Positions 47,982-56,945 of a stretch of 64,000 nucleotides of DNA are shown in pieces. The stretch spans positions 415,028 through 479,027 of the forward strand of contig NZ_LMHU01000007.1 in NCBI RefSeq assembly GCF_001428505.1, given 5' to 3'. A model generated the notes under the pieces. That model was not told where the DNA came from, made no database searches, and saw only the letters and a program-made list of their open reading frames with translations. Positions within the stretch are counted from its first letter, which is position 1, and every line of letters begins with the position of its first letter. This DNA comes from Terrabacter sp. Root181 (lineage in GTDB: Bacteria > Actinomycetota > Actinomycetes > Actinomycetales > Dermatophilaceae). A program made the position numbers and the translations under genes.

Positions 47982-49118
47982 TCAGGGGTCGCGGGGGCGC
48001 TCGGGTGGGAGGGCGGCGATGGCCTCGTCGACGTCGAGGCCGGTGACCTGGAGCAGGTCGACGACGGTCGAGCGCACCTGTGCCAGCACGGTCTCCGTCG
48101 CGAGACTCGACGTGCGGGGCACCTCCCCCGTCGCCGCGGCGACGGCGAGCACCGCGGAGCGACCGATCTCGGGAGAGGCGTTCTCCGACAGGGCGCGCCC
48201 GATGACGTCCGTCGCCGACGCGAGCTCGAGCAGCAGCGTCTCGTAGCCGGGCGGCAGCGGCTCGCCGCGGCCGACCGCGACCGTGACCCGACGGACGAGC
48301 ACGCGGGTGCTGCGCATCGCGCGGTCGAGGGGCTCGACGAGGTCGACCATCTTGCGCACCCCGGCCGCGTGCTGCCGCTTGAAGGGCGACGACGTGATGA
48401 CCGAGAGCCCCTCGTCGGCCGCCTGCCGCAGCTCGCGGAGCAGCGACTCCGTGCCGCGCGCCGACGCGAGCACCTCGGCCGCGCCCTCGACGTCGCCGTC
48501 GTGCGCGCTGGCCGCCGCCCGCCGGAGCAGCTCACCGATCTTGCGCACGGCCTCGGCGGCGGCGACCCGGGGCCGACGCAGCGGCGCCTGCGGCACGACC
48601 GTCGCTGCGACGAGGGCGATCCCGCCGCCGATGAGGGCGTCGGTCCACCGGCCGAAGGCCTGGCCCGGGCTCGCGACGAGGGCCGCGATGACGATGCCCT
48701 GCACGGCCGACTGGGTGACGATGACCGGCCCGCCGTCCAGCAGGGTCGCGATCGCCATCGACACGAGGACCACGGCGGCGATCTGCCACGGGCCGCTCCC
48801 GGCGACGTGGACGAAGACGTCGGCCGTGAAGACCCCGACGGCGACGCCGATGGCGACCTCGAAGACCCGGCGCAGCCGCTGGCCGTAGGACATGCCGAGG
48901 CAGACCACCGCGACGATGGGCGCGAAGAAGGGCGAGGCGTGGCCGAAGACGTCGGTCGCGAGCCACCAGGCGACTCCCGCGGAGACGGCGCACTGGACGA
49001 GGAGGAAGATGCGCGAGCGCAGCCGTTCGAGACGGGTGCGCACGCTGAGCCGGCTCCGGTCCCAGGCGCGGTCGAGCGCCTCGACGACCGGGGCGTCGCT
49101 CCTCAGGTAGTCGTCCAC
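47982..49118 (-). CDS. FUSC-family (aromatic acid exporter-like) membrane protein
   Basis: A 378-aa protein. The first half has about five to six membrane helices (LLVQCAVSAGVAWWLATDVFG, then SYGQRLRRVFEVAIGVAVGV, the conserved FUSC motif region). The second half is a helical cytoplasmic domain. FUSC proteins are putative effluxers of aromatic acids and similar compounds. ATG at 49118. It stands between the mrdA end and the symporter and shows no coupling to either. Substrate unknown. Confidence 0.82.
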   Translation of the reverse strand: MDDYLRSDAPVVEALDRAWDRSRLSVRTRLERLRSRIFLLVQCAVSAGVAWWLATDVFGHASPFFAPIVAVVCLGMSYGQRLRRVFEVAIGVAVGVFTADVFVHVAGSGPWQIAAVVLVSMAIATLLDGGPVIVTQSAVQGIVIAALVASPGQAFGRWTDALIGGGIALVAATVVPQAPLRRPRVAAAEAVRKIGELLRRAAASAHDGDVEGAAEVLASARGTESLLRELRQAADEGLSVITSSPFKRQHAAGVRKMVDLVEPLDRAMRSTRVLVRRVTVAVGRGEPLPPGYETLLLELASATDVIGRALSENASPEIGRSAVLAVAAATGEVPRTSSLATETVLAQVRSTVVDLLQVTGLDVDEAIAALPPERPRDP

Positions 49119-49172
49119 GAAGGCGCCTCTCGGTCGGTTCCCGCAGCGGGTGCCGCGAGCGGTCGTGCGGGG

Positions 49173-51182
49173 CTAGAGCCCCAGGGCAAGGATCGCATCG
49201 AAGATCTGCCGCACGGCAGGGGCCGCGACCTTCGAGCCCGAGCCGCCCTGCCCGACGACGACCACGACGGCATACCTCGGCTTCGTCGTCGGGCCGTAGC
49301 CCGCGAACCAGGCGGTGGCCTGCTTGCCGAAGACCTCACCCGTCCCCGTCTTGCCCGCGAGCGGGTAGCGGTCCTGGGGGAAGCCCGTGAACGCCGTGCC
49401 CGCCGACCCGCCGGGACGCGTCACGTCCGCCAGCGCGGAGCGGACGTATGCCAGCACGTCACGTCTCAGGGGCACGGTGGCGACCCGCTTCGGCGCGACC
49501 GCGGTCGTCTCCCCGCCGGGCGTCCGGTAGGCGGCCGCGACCTGCGGCTGCCACAGCGTGCCGCCGTTGGCGATCGCCGCGTAGACGCCGGCCATCTGGA
49601 GGATCGTCACGGCCGTGTCGCCCTGGCCGATGGAGAAGTTCACGGCGTCGCCCGCGCGGTACTGGTAGCCGGCGCTGCAGTTCTCGGCGGCGAGCCGCCC
49701 GAGGTAGGCGGCCCGCGCCTTGTCGGTGCGCGCGACCTCGGGGTAGCCCGTGCTCGCCCGCCGGCACGTCTCGTCCTTGGTGGCGAGCCAGTACTGCTCC
49801 TTCCAGGCCCGGTCGGGGACGCGGCCCGCTGCCTCGCCGGGCAGGTCGACCCCGGTGCGCCGCCCGAGCCCGAACGACCTCGCCATCGACACGAACGGGT
49901 CCGCGACGGTCACCGGCGCGGCGAGGCCGCCCTGCTCCAGCCACGCGGCATACGCGAGGCGGTAGAAGACGGTGTCGCACGAGACGACGAGCGCCCGGTG
50001 GAGGTCGATCGGGCCGTAGCCGCGGGACTCGAAGTTGTTGAAGACACGCCCTCCGACGGAGACGGCGGGCGAGCAGTCGTAGGTGCCGTCGAGCCGCGCA
50101 CCGGCGTTGACGGCGGCGGGCACCGAGATGACCTTGAACGTCGAGGCCGGTGGGAAGGTCTCGGCCGTCAGCCGTGAGCGCAGCGGCGTGCCGCCCCGCT
50201 CGTCGGTGAGGCGCGCGAGGTCGGCTCGGCTGATGCCACCGGAGAAGGCGGACGGGTCGTAGGACGGGTAGCTGGCGGCCGCCACCACGGCACCGTTCGT
50301 CACGTCGAGGACGACCGCGGCCCCGGTGTCGGCGCGGAGCTTCTGGGCTCGTGCCGACGCGACGGCCCGCACGAGGGCGGCCTCGGTGCGGGCCTGGAGC
50401 CGGGCGTCGAGGTGGGTCACGAGGTCACGACCGGCCACCGGAGGGGTCGAGCCCACGGTGTCGGTGACGATCCCCCGCGGGTCGATGGTGACGACCGTGC
50501 TCCCGTTCGTCCCGCGCAGCACCCGGTCGTACTGTGCCTCGAGCCCCGAGCGCCCGACCACGTCCTCGGCGTCGATGCTCCCCCGGCTCTCGCTCACGTC
50601 GTCGGCGCCGGCCCGCGCGACCCAGCCGAGCAGGTGGGCGGCGAGGGCTCCGTGGGGGCGGGGGTAGGCGCGAACGGGCTCGGTGGTGACGCCGACGCCG
50701 GGGAACTTCTCCGGCTGCTCCAGCAGGGTCAGCGCCCGACGCGCGTCGACGCCGGCCGCGACGGGGATCGGGACGAAGGGCGAACCGTTGAAGCACGCCG
50801 GAGCCGGAGGCGCGCCGGAGGTCCCGCACAGCATCGTCTTGCCCCAGAGCTGCTCGAAGGGCAGCCCGAGGGCGCTGGCGACTCGCGTCACGAGGTCGCG
50901 GCCACCGTCGTCGGACCCCACGAGCACCGAGCGCTCGACGGTGACGACGGTGTCGAACGAGCTGTCGACGAAGGGCGCCCCGGTGCGGTCGAGGACGCGG
51001 CCGCGCAGGGCGTGCTCGGTCACGGTCCGGGTGTTGACCGTGACGGCGGCGCGAGCGAGATCGGGACCCTGGACGAGCTGGAGCTGCCCCAGCCGGCCCA
51101 CGAGCAGCCCGAAGAGCGTGACGAGCAGCACGAGCACCACCCCGGCCACCCCGACCCTGCGCCGTCGAGGCCGGGTGCTCAC
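49173..51182 (-). CDS. mrdA: Penicillin-binding protein 2 (elongation transpeptidase)
   Basis: A 669-aa class B PBP that cross-links peptidoglycan in the elongasome. Short cytoplasmic Arg-rich tail, one membrane helix (about 10-30), a dimerisation domain, then the transpeptidase domain with STFK (nucleophile Ser347), SCD in the SxN position and KTG (Lys611). GTG start at 51182 overlaps the mreD stop; a longer frame into mreD is not homologous. It is the last gene of mreB–mreC–mreD–mrdA. No rodA follows within the window. Confidence 0.94.
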   Translation of the reverse strand: MSTRPRRRRVGVAGVVLVLLVTLFGLLVGRLGQLQLVQGPDLARAAVTVNTRTVTEHALRGRVLDRTGAPFVDSSFDTVVTVERSVLVGSDDGGRDLVTRVASALGLPFEQLWGKTMLCGTSGAPPAPACFNGSPFVPIPVAAGVDARRALTLLEQPEKFPGVGVTTEPVRAYPRPHGALAAHLLGWVARAGADDVSESRGSIDAEDVVGRSGLEAQYDRVLRGTNGSTVVTIDPRGIVTDTVGSTPPVAGRDLVTHLDARLQARTEAALVRAVASARAQKLRADTGAAVVLDVTNGAVVAAASYPSYDPSAFSGGISRADLARLTDERGGTPLRSRLTAETFPPASTFKVISVPAAVNAGARLDGTYDCSPAVSVGGRVFNNFESRGYGPIDLHRALVVSCDTVFYRLAYAAWLEQGGLAAPVTVADPFVSMARSFGLGRRTGVDLPGEAAGRVPDRAWKEQYWLATKDETCRRASTGYPEVARTDKARAAYLGRLAAENCSAGYQYRAGDAVNFSIGQGDTAVTILQMAGVYAAIANGGTLWQPQVAAAYRTPGGETTAVAPKRVATVPLRRDVLAYVRSALADVTRPGGSAGTAFTGFPQDRYPLAGKTGTGEVFGKQATAWFAGYGPTTKPRYAVVVVVGQGGSGSKVAAPAVRQIFDAILALGL

Positions 51183-51679
51183 CCGAGCCTCCGGCGTACG
51201 AGGGCCCGGTCGAGGGCGAGGAAGGCCGGCAGCACGAGGGCCCCGGCGGCCACCGTCGCCACCAGGCGCCACAGCCCGTCGGCGACCTCGACGCTCCCCT
51301 CGGCGAGCACCGCCGAGCCGAGTCGACCGACGAGCAGGACGCCCGCCGCCGCGAGCAACGCCGCCGGGGCGCGCAGCCGCGAGCGCGACGACGTGCGACG
51401 GAAGGAGCCGGCCACGAGCCCCGCGACCATCATGACGAGCGGGGTCAGGCCGAGCGGGCTGCCGACGGGTGGGACGAGCTCGACCACCCAGCCGGCGAGC
51501 AGCCCCACGAGGGCGCCGTGGACCGGCCCTCGGAGCACGGCAGTGGCCACGACCGCGACGAGGACGAGGTCCGGCACCCAGCGCGGCTGGGCGCCGAGCC
51601 GCGGCAGCAGGGTGGCCACGAGGAGGGCCGCGACGAGGACGTATGCCGTCCGCAGCACTCCCAGCAGCGTCGGCCTCAT
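51179..51679 (-). CDS. mreD: Rod shape-determining protein MreD
   Basis: A 166-aa integral membrane protein with five or so helices, linking MreC to the PBP2 complex. Sequence conservation is weak as usual for MreD; the call rests on size, hydrophobic profile (PDLVLVAVVATAVLRGPVHGA) and location between mreC and PBP2. ATG at 51679 overlaps the mreC stop, and its stop overlaps the mrdA start. Confidence 0.88.
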   Translation of the reverse strand: MRPTLLGVLRTAYVLVAALLVATLLPRLGAQPRWVPDLVLVAVVATAVLRGPVHGALVGLLAGWVVELVPPVGSPLGLTPLVMMVAGLVAGSFRRTSSRSRLRAPAALLAAAGVLLVGRLGSAVLAEGSVEVADGLWRLVATVAAGALVLPAFLALDRALVRRRLG

Positions 51680-52521
51680 CGTCCGCCCCCCGCCGTCGTG
51701 CGCGCGGCAGGGGCAGCCGGTCTCGGGGTGGAGCGAGCGGTGGGCACGAGGACTGCGACGACGTCGATCGCGTCGGGGTCGACGGCGGGGCGCACGGTCG
51801 CGCTGCGCGTCAGCTGGCCCCGGTCGGGGTCGACGGCGGTCACGGTGCCGACGACGATCCCGGCGGCATACGGCGTCTCGTCGACGCTGCCGAGGGTGCG
51901 CACGACGTCGCCCACGACGGGGGTCGACGGTGCGATGCCGGCCAGGCGGAGCGAGCCACGAGGACGGGGCTCGGCGTCGCCCGCAGCCGGCGCCGACACG
52001 GTGCCGAGCGTGCCGGCGGGGCCGACGCGCACCGCCACGACCGAGCCTGCGCCGCCGAGCACCTGGACGTCGCTCGTCCACGGCGACACGGCCACGACGC
52101 GGCCCACGAGACCGTCGGCCGCGACGACCGTCGAGTCGGTGCGGATCCCGTCCCGGGAGCCGACGTCGATCGTCACGCTCCGGACGCCGAGCGCGCTGAG
52201 GTCGGTGGCGACGACGCGGGCGGGCACGAGGGTGCGGCCCGTCGTGGCACTCGAGCCGAGGAGCTCGTCGAGCCGGTCGAGCTCGTCGAGACGGTGCTGC
52301 TGCTCGGCCGCCACGGCGCGCAGTCGGACGTTCTCGCTCTCGACCGCGGCGAGATCGTCTCGCGGCACCCCGGCGAGGGCCCGCTGCACGGGTCCGAGCA
52401 CGAACCCGCCGGCCCGGCGCACCCCGTCGGCGACGGACCAGCCGGCGAGGTCGGCGACGAGGAGCGCGAGGGTGAGCGAGGCCAGGACGACGAGGAGGCA
52501 GCGGCGGACGGTGGGCTGCAT
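51676..52521 (-). CDS. mreC: Rod shape-determining protein MreC
   Basis: A 281-aa bitopic protein with one membrane helix (about 11-30), a short coiled coil (VESENVRLRAVAAEQQHRLDELDRL) and a beta-rich extracytoplasmic domain with ARVVATDLS and DGLVGRVVAVSPWTSDVQ. It scaffolds the elongasome. ATG at 52521 is 4 bases after the mreB stop; the upstream Ser/Thr-rich extension is not homologous. C-terminus is Pro/Ala rich. Confidence 0.93.
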   Translation of the reverse strand: MQPTVRRCLLVVLASLTLALLVADLAGWSVADGVRRAGGFVLGPVQRALAGVPRDDLAAVESENVRLRAVAAEQQHRLDELDRLDELLGSSATTGRTLVPARVVATDLSALGVRSVTIDVGSRDGIRTDSTVVAADGLVGRVVAVSPWTSDVQVLGGAGSVVAVRVGPAGTLGTVSAPAAGDAEPRPRGSLRLAGIAPSTPVVGDVVRTLGSVDETPYAAGIVVGTVTAVDPDRGQLTRSATVRPAVDPDAIDVVAVLVPTARSTPRPAAPAARTTAGGGR

Positions 52522-52525
52522 GCGA

Positions 52526-53560
52526 CTAGAGGCGGTGGTCCCCGACGAGGACGCGCTCGAGGCTGGCGAAGTCGTCGACGCAACGGCCGGCCCCACGCGC
52601 CACGGCGCGCAGCGGGTCCTCGGCGACCTGGACCGGCACGCCGAGCTCGTGGCGCATCCGCTCGTCGAGGCCGCGCAGCAGGGCTCCGCCGCCGGTCAGC
52701 GTGATGCCGCGGTCGAGGATGTCCCCGGCGAGCTCGGGCGGACACACGTCGAGCGTGGCGCGGACGAGCTCGATGATCTGGAGCACCGGTGTCTCGATCG
52801 CCCGGCGCACCTCGACCGAGCTCACCTGGACGGTCTTGGGCAGCCCGGTCACGAGGTCGCGCCCGCGCAGCCGGGTCGTCAGCTCCTCACGCAGGGGGAA
52901 CACCGAGCCGACCGCGACCTTGATGTCCTCGGCGCTGCGCTCACCGAGCAGGAGGGAGTACTCGCTCTTGACGTAGCCGATGAGGGCCTCGTCGATCTCG
53001 TCGCCGGCGATGCGCAGCGAGCTGGAGGTGACGATGCCGCCGAGGCTGATGACGGCGACGTCCGTCGTGCCACCGCCGATGTCGACGACCATGCTCGCGG
53101 CGGTCTCGTAGACGGGCAGTCCGGCGCCGATGGCGGCCGCCATCGGCTCCTCGATCATGTAGACCCGCCGCGCGCCGCACCGGGTCGCGGCGTCCTCGAG
53201 GGCCCGGCGCTCGACGCCGGTGACCTCACTCGGCACGCAGAGCACCATGCGCGGGCGGACGAGCCGAGAGGTGCGCACCTGGTCGATGAACCACCGCAGC
53301 ATGCGCTCGGCCTCGTCGGCGTCGGAGACGACACCGTCACGCAGCGGTCGGACCGCCCGGATGGTGCCCGGCGCCCGGCCGAGCATCTCCTTGGCCCGGC
53401 TGCCGGCCGCGACGAGCCGGCCGGTGCCGACCTCCACGGCCACGACCGACGGCTCCTCGACGACGACCCCGCGCCCACGGACGTGGATCAGGGTGTTGGC
53501 GGTGCCGAGGTCGATCGCGAGGTCACGCCCGAGGGGGCGCAGCCGCGGTCGGGAGGTCAT
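52526..53560 (-). CDS. mreB: Rod shape-determining protein MreB
   Basis: A 344-aa bacterial actin that positions cell-wall synthesis. It has DLAIDLGTANTLI (phosphate-1), VVDIGGGTTDVAVISLGG (phosphate-2) and TGGGALLRGLDERM (adenosine motif). The ATG at 53560 lies 6 bases after a weak CACAAT -10-like element. It heads the mreBCD–mrdA operon and indicates a rod-shaped or elongating cell at some growth stage. Confidence 0.96.
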   Translation of the reverse strand: MTSRPRLRPLGRDLAIDLGTANTLIHVRGRGVVVEEPSVVAVEVGTGRLVAAGSRAKEMLGRAPGTIRAVRPLRDGVVSDADEAERMLRWFIDQVRTSRLVRPRMVLCVPSEVTGVERRALEDAATRCGARRVYMIEEPMAAAIGAGLPVYETAASMVVDIGGGTTDVAVISLGGIVTSSSLRIAGDEIDEALIGYVKSEYSLLLGERSAEDIKVAVGSVFPLREELTTRLRGRDLVTGLPKTVQVSSVEVRRAIETPVLQIIELVRATLDVCPPELAGDILDRGITLTGGGALLRGLDERMRHELGVPVQVAEDPLRAVARGAGRCVDDFASLERVLVGDHRL

Positions 53561-53578
53561 GCCGCGATTGTGCCCCGA

Positions 53579-54007
53579 TCAGGCCTCGAGATCGGGGAAC
53601 CAGATGCCGATCTCGCGTGTGGCGGACTCGTGGGAGTCGGAGCCGTGCACGATGTTCTGCTGGACCTTGGTGCCCCAGTCGCGCCCGAGGTCGCCGCGGA
53701 TCGTGCCCGGGGCGGCGTCGGTGGGGTTGGTGGCGCCGGCTAGGCTGCGGAAGCCCTTGACGCTGTCCTGGCCCTCGATGACGACTGCCGCGACCGGCCC
53801 GGAGCTCATGAACTCGACGAGCGGCTCGTAGAAGGGCTTGCCCTCGTGCTCTGCATAGTGCGCGGAGAGCTGCTCACGGGTGGGCGTCAGCACGGAGAGG
53901 GCGACCAGGACGTAGCCCTTCCCCTCGATGCGACGCAGCACCTCACCGGTGAGGCCGCGCTGGAAACCGTCGGGCTTGACGAGGACGAGGGAACGTTCGG
54001 TGGTCAC
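53579..54007 (-). CDS. ndk: Nucleoside-diphosphate kinase
   Basis: A 142-aa enzyme transferring phosphate between nucleoside di- and triphosphates. Active-site His121 is in NIVHGSDS; KPDGFQRGL (11-19) and ATNPTDAAPGTIRGD are signatures. GTG start at 54007 overlaps the DUF4233 stop (GTGA). TAGGGT lies exactly 6 bases upstream inside the end of the DUF4233 gene, so ndk may also have its own leaderless promoter. Confidence 0.97.
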   Translation of the reverse strand: MTTERSLVLVKPDGFQRGLTGEVLRRIEGKGYVLVALSVLTPTREQLSAHYAEHEGKPFYEPLVEFMSSGPVAAVVIEGQDSVKGFRSLAGATNPTDAAPGTIRGDLGRDWGTKVQQNIVHGSDSHESATREIGIWFPDLEA

Positions 54008-54423
54008 CCGTCCACCCTATCGGCCGCGTCGCCGTCGGCTGCGGCCGCTTCGCGACGGGCGACCACGGCATCGACCTGAGTCCCCTTGACGAGGCAGGTG
54101 ATCCAGAGGGCGAGGAAGAAGAGACCCACGATGAGCATCATCGGCACGACGAGCGCGCTGAGGAGCGTGAGTGCCTGCACGACCCAGCCCAGCGTCACGC
54201 CCCACGGCCGGCGCATGAGCCCCGCCGCGACGATGCAGAGGACGCCCAGCCCGACGCCGACGACGAGGTATGCCGTGCCCGACCCGCTCCCCTCGTCCGT
54301 CGCCGCGATCGCCCGGGCCACGAGCGCCCCGAGCAGGATGCAGATGGACTGACCACCGAGCACCGTCGCGAGCATGCGGAAGGTGAACTTGCCGGTCTGG
54401 CCGTAGAAGATGATCGAACGCAT
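54004..54423 (-). CDS. DUF4233 membrane protein
   Basis: A 139-aa protein with four membrane helices and the DUF4233 layout (FRMLATVLGGQSICILLGALVAR, WVVQALTLLSALVVPMMLIVG, ALWITCLVKG). Function unknown; it is almost always found between folC and ndk in actinobacteria, as here with one extra gene in between. Charged Asp/Ala C-terminus. Its stop overlaps the ndk GTG. Confidence 0.88.
   Translation of the reverse strand: MRSIIFYGQTGKFTFRMLATVLGGQSICILLGALVARAIAATDEGSGSGTAYLVVGVGLGVLCIVAAGLMRRPWGVTLGWVVQALTLLSALVVPMMLIVGLFFLALWITCLVKGTQVDAVVARREAAAADGDAADRVDG
54014..54019 (-). promoter_or_regulatory. Internal -10 element for ndk
   Basis: TAGGGT on the minus strand, 6 bases before the ndk GTG, inside the 3' end of DUF4233 coding sequence. 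Confidence 0.45.
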
Positions 54424-54466
54424 CGGAGTGGGTCTCGCCTCGGTGTGGGTCTCGTGGCAGGTGGGC

Positions 54467-54913
54467 TCAGTAGTTCTGGGTCGTGTCCCAGGTGCGGATG
54501 ATGGCCTGGGCCTCGGCGCCGCTCGCCCCCGTCGCCTCGGCGTAGAGGCTCATCGCGTCCTCGCGCCGTCCGGCGAGGATCAGCTCGCTGATGCGCGACC
54601 GGGCCTCGTCGGTGAGCCGGCCGTCGGTGTAGGAGGCCGCCGCGTCGCGGACGCCCGGCCCCTGGCCGGGGACGAACCAGCTGTCGACGGCCCGCTTGGC
54701 GTCGGCGAGGGGTGCCCCCGTCGCCTCGCGGTAGATCTTGATGGCGTTGATCTTGTGCCCGGCGCTGATCTCCCGGCTGACCCTGGCCCGCACCGCGTCG
54801 GTGAGGCCGACGAGCTCGCGGTCGGGGTCCTTGCGTCCCATGACCCGTCCCCACACGACGACGGCCACGACGATGATGATGACGATGAGGACGAGCTTCA
54901 CCAGGGGGTGCAT
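54467..54913 (-). CDS. Membrane-anchored protein with two L7/L12 C-terminal-domain-like repeats
   Basis: A 148-aa protein. Residues 5-23 are a single membrane helix with a short N-terminus, so the rest is cytoplasmic or external depending on topology. Two homologous ~40-residue segments follow: KINAIKIYREATGAPLADAK with AVDSW, and EDAMSLYAEATGASGAEAQ with IIRTW. This K/E-A-I-K-hyd-hyd-R-E-x-T-G-x-x-L-x-x-A-K pattern is that of the ribosomal L7/L12 C-terminal domain. The ATG at 54913 has TAGGCT 6 bases upstream. It interrupts the usual folC–DUF4233 spacing. Function unknown. Confidence 0.75.
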   Translation of the reverse strand: MHPLVKLVLIVIIIVVAVVVWGRVMGRKDPDRELVGLTDAVRARVSREISAGHKINAIKIYREATGAPLADAKRAVDSWFVPGQGPGVRDAAASYTDGRLTDEARSRISELILAGRREDAMSLYAEATGASGAEAQAIIRTWDTTQNY

Positions 54914-54919
54914 GGGGCC

Positions 54920-54925
54920 AGCCTA
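54920..54925 (-). promoter_or_regulatory. -10 element of the L7/L12-like gene (leaderless)
   Basis: TAGGCT on the minus strand, 6 bases before the ATG at 54913. Confidence 0.6.
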
Positions 54926-54948
54926 GGTCGGGGTCGAGGGCGGTCGGG

Positions 54949-56340
54949 TCAGAGGTCGGTGTGGCCGAGGAGCATCCGCACCTCGCCCGCGGTGATGACC
55001 GAGCCGGTGGCGACGACGCCACCGCCCATGCCGTCGGCCTCCGCGATCGTCACGGCCTGCTCGAGCGCGTCGGGCAGGTCGCGGACCACCGTCACCCGGG
55101 ACTCGCCGAAGAGCTCCACGGCGAGCGCGCCCAGCGACTCGGGCCGCATCGCGCGCGGCGACGAGCTGCGGGTGACGACGATGTGGTCCAGCGCGGGCTC
55201 GAGCACCTCGAGAATCCCGGCGGCGTCCTTGTCGGCCACGATGCCGACGAGCCCGACGAGTCGGGTGAAGGCGAACGCCTCGCCGAGGGCGGCCACGAGG
55301 GACCGGGCGCCGTGGGGGTTGTGGGCGGCGTCGACGAGGACGGTCGGCGAGCGCCGGACGATCTCGAGGCGTCCCGGCGAGGTCATCGCCGCGACCGCCG
55401 CGGTCAGCACCTCGGGCTCGATGCGCTGCTCGCCGCCGCCGAGGAAGGACTCGACGGCCGCGACGGCCGTGGCGAGGTTGCTCGCCTGGTGCGCGCCGTG
55501 GAGCGGGAGGAAGAGGTCGGCGTACTCCCCCGCGAGGCCGCGGAGGGAGACCTGCTGGCCACCGATGGCGACCTCTCGGGCGAGGACGCCGAAGTCGTTG
55601 CCCTCGAAGACGATTCGCGCTCCGCCGACCTCCTCGACGCGGTCGATGAGAACGCGGGCGACGTCCTCGTCCTGGACGCCGGAGACGGTGACGGAGTCGG
55701 CCTTGATGATGCCGCTCTTCTCCTCGGCGATGGTGACGACGTCGTCACCGAGCAGATGGGTGTGGTCGAGGTCGACGGGGGTGATGACGGCGACCTGCGC
55801 GTCGATGACGTTGGTGGCGTCCCACGAGCCGCCGAGACCGACCTCGATGATCGCGACGTCGACGGGGGCGTCCGCGAACGCGGCGTAGGCGAGGGCCACG
55901 AGCACCTCGAAGAAGTTCATGCGGCGCCCACCCGACTCGAGCGAGCGGGCGTCGACGAGCTCGATGAGGGGCGAGACCTCGTCGTAGGCCGCGATGAACT
56001 TCTCGCGCGGGATCGGCTTGCCCGACAAGGTGATCCGCTCACGGATGTCGTGGAGGTGCGGGGACGAGAAGCGCCCCGTCGACAGCCCCGTCTCGCGCAG
56101 GATCGAGTCGACCATGCGGCTCGTCGACGTCTTGCCGTTCGTGCCGGTGAGGTGGATCGACGGGTAGGTCCGCTGCGGGTCGCCCGCGAGCTCCATGACG
56201 GCACGGATGCGGTCGAGCGACGGGCCGATGTCGTTCTCGGGCGCGCGGGCGAGGATCTCCTCCTCGATCTCGCGCATCCGCTTCATCTCCTCGAGGTTGC
56301 GCGCTGCCTCGAGGGCGGCGGCGTCCGGGCGGCCGTTCAT
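54949..56340 (-). CDS. folC: Folylpolyglutamate synthase / dihydrofolate synthase
   Basis: A 463-aa Mur-ligase-family enzyme adding glutamate to dihydropteroate and folates. P-loop LTGTNGKTSTS (64-74), IIEVGLGGSWDATNVID and VDAAHNPHGARSL are present. The ATG at 56340 overlaps the stop of the GNAT gene (ATGA), so folC is translated from the ileS–GNAT–folC transcript. The ~25 residues before ILARAPENDIGPSLDRI are charged and helical. Confidence 0.95.
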   Translation of the reverse strand: MNGRPDAAALEAARNLEEMKRMREIEEEILARAPENDIGPSLDRIRAVMELAGDPQRTYPSIHLTGTNGKTSTSRMVDSILRETGLSTGRFSSPHLHDIRERITLSGKPIPREKFIAAYDEVSPLIELVDARSLESGGRRMNFFEVLVALAYAAFADAPVDVAIIEVGLGGSWDATNVIDAQVAVITPVDLDHTHLLGDDVVTIAEEKSGIIKADSVTVSGVQDEDVARVLIDRVEEVGGARIVFEGNDFGVLAREVAIGGQQVSLRGLAGEYADLFLPLHGAHQASNLATAVAAVESFLGGGEQRIEPEVLTAAVAAMTSPGRLEIVRRSPTVLVDAAHNPHGARSLVAALGEAFAFTRLVGLVGIVADKDAAGILEVLEPALDHIVVTRSSSPRAMRPESLGALAVELFGESRVTVVRDLPDALEQAVTIAEADGMGGGVVATGSVITAGEVRMLLGHTDL

Positions 56341-56945
56341 GCCGGCTCCCCCGCGTCGAGCTCGCGGACCATCCACACGCTCTCGGGCAGGCCCGACCCC
56401 GGTGCCTCGCGGTGCGTCTCGACGAAGCCGTGCTTCGCGTAGAAGCGCGCCGCCTGCTGGTTGCCCTCGAGGTAGGACAGCGTGATGCGCTGGTGCTCGC
56501 CCTCGACCGCCCGCGCGACGACGGCCTCCATCAGGCGAGAGCCGATCCCGTGGCCGTGGTGCCCGGGCAGGACGTAGAGCTTCCAGAGCACGAACGACTC
56601 GTCCCGCGGCCCGAACGTCGCCACCCCGACGACGTCGTCGCCCTTCACGGCGACGAGGGTGCGGCCCTTGCGGATCGAGTCGGTGACGACGTCGCTGGTC
56701 CACCACTTGGCGAGACCCATGGCGACGTACTCCGGTCCGGCGATGGGCTCGTAGGTCGCGAGCCACGTGCGGTGCCCGACGGACAGCACGCCGCCCAGGT
56801 CGTCGCCGACGGCGCCGCGGACGACGACACCGTCGGTCGCTCCCGCGTCCGCGTCCGCGCGGGTCTCGTGGTCGGTCACGTCGGGGTCGGGGGTCGTGCT
56901 CACGTCGGCGCCCTCCAGCTCGTCCTCGCGGTTCGCGGCGATCAT
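56337..56945 (-). CDS. GNAT-family acetyltransferase between ileS and folC
   Basis: A 202-aa protein; a ~38-residue acidic N-terminus precedes a GNAT domain with [15 protein letters not shown] (acetyl-CoA pyrophosphate loop) and [19 protein letters not shown]. The substrate is unknown. It overlaps the ileS stop upstream and the folC start downstream, both by ATGA, which is tight co-translation with two housekeeping genes. Confidence 0.85.
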   Translation of the reverse strand: MIAANREDELEGADVSTTPDPDVTDHETRADADAGATDGVVVRGAVGDDLGGVLSVGHRTWLATYEPIAGPEYVAMGLAKWWTSDVVTDSIRKGRTLVAVKGDDVVGVATFGPRDESFVLWKLYVLPGHHGHGIGSRLMEAVVARAVEGEHQRITLSYLEGNQQAARFYAKHGFVETHREAPGSGLPESVWMVRELDAGEPA

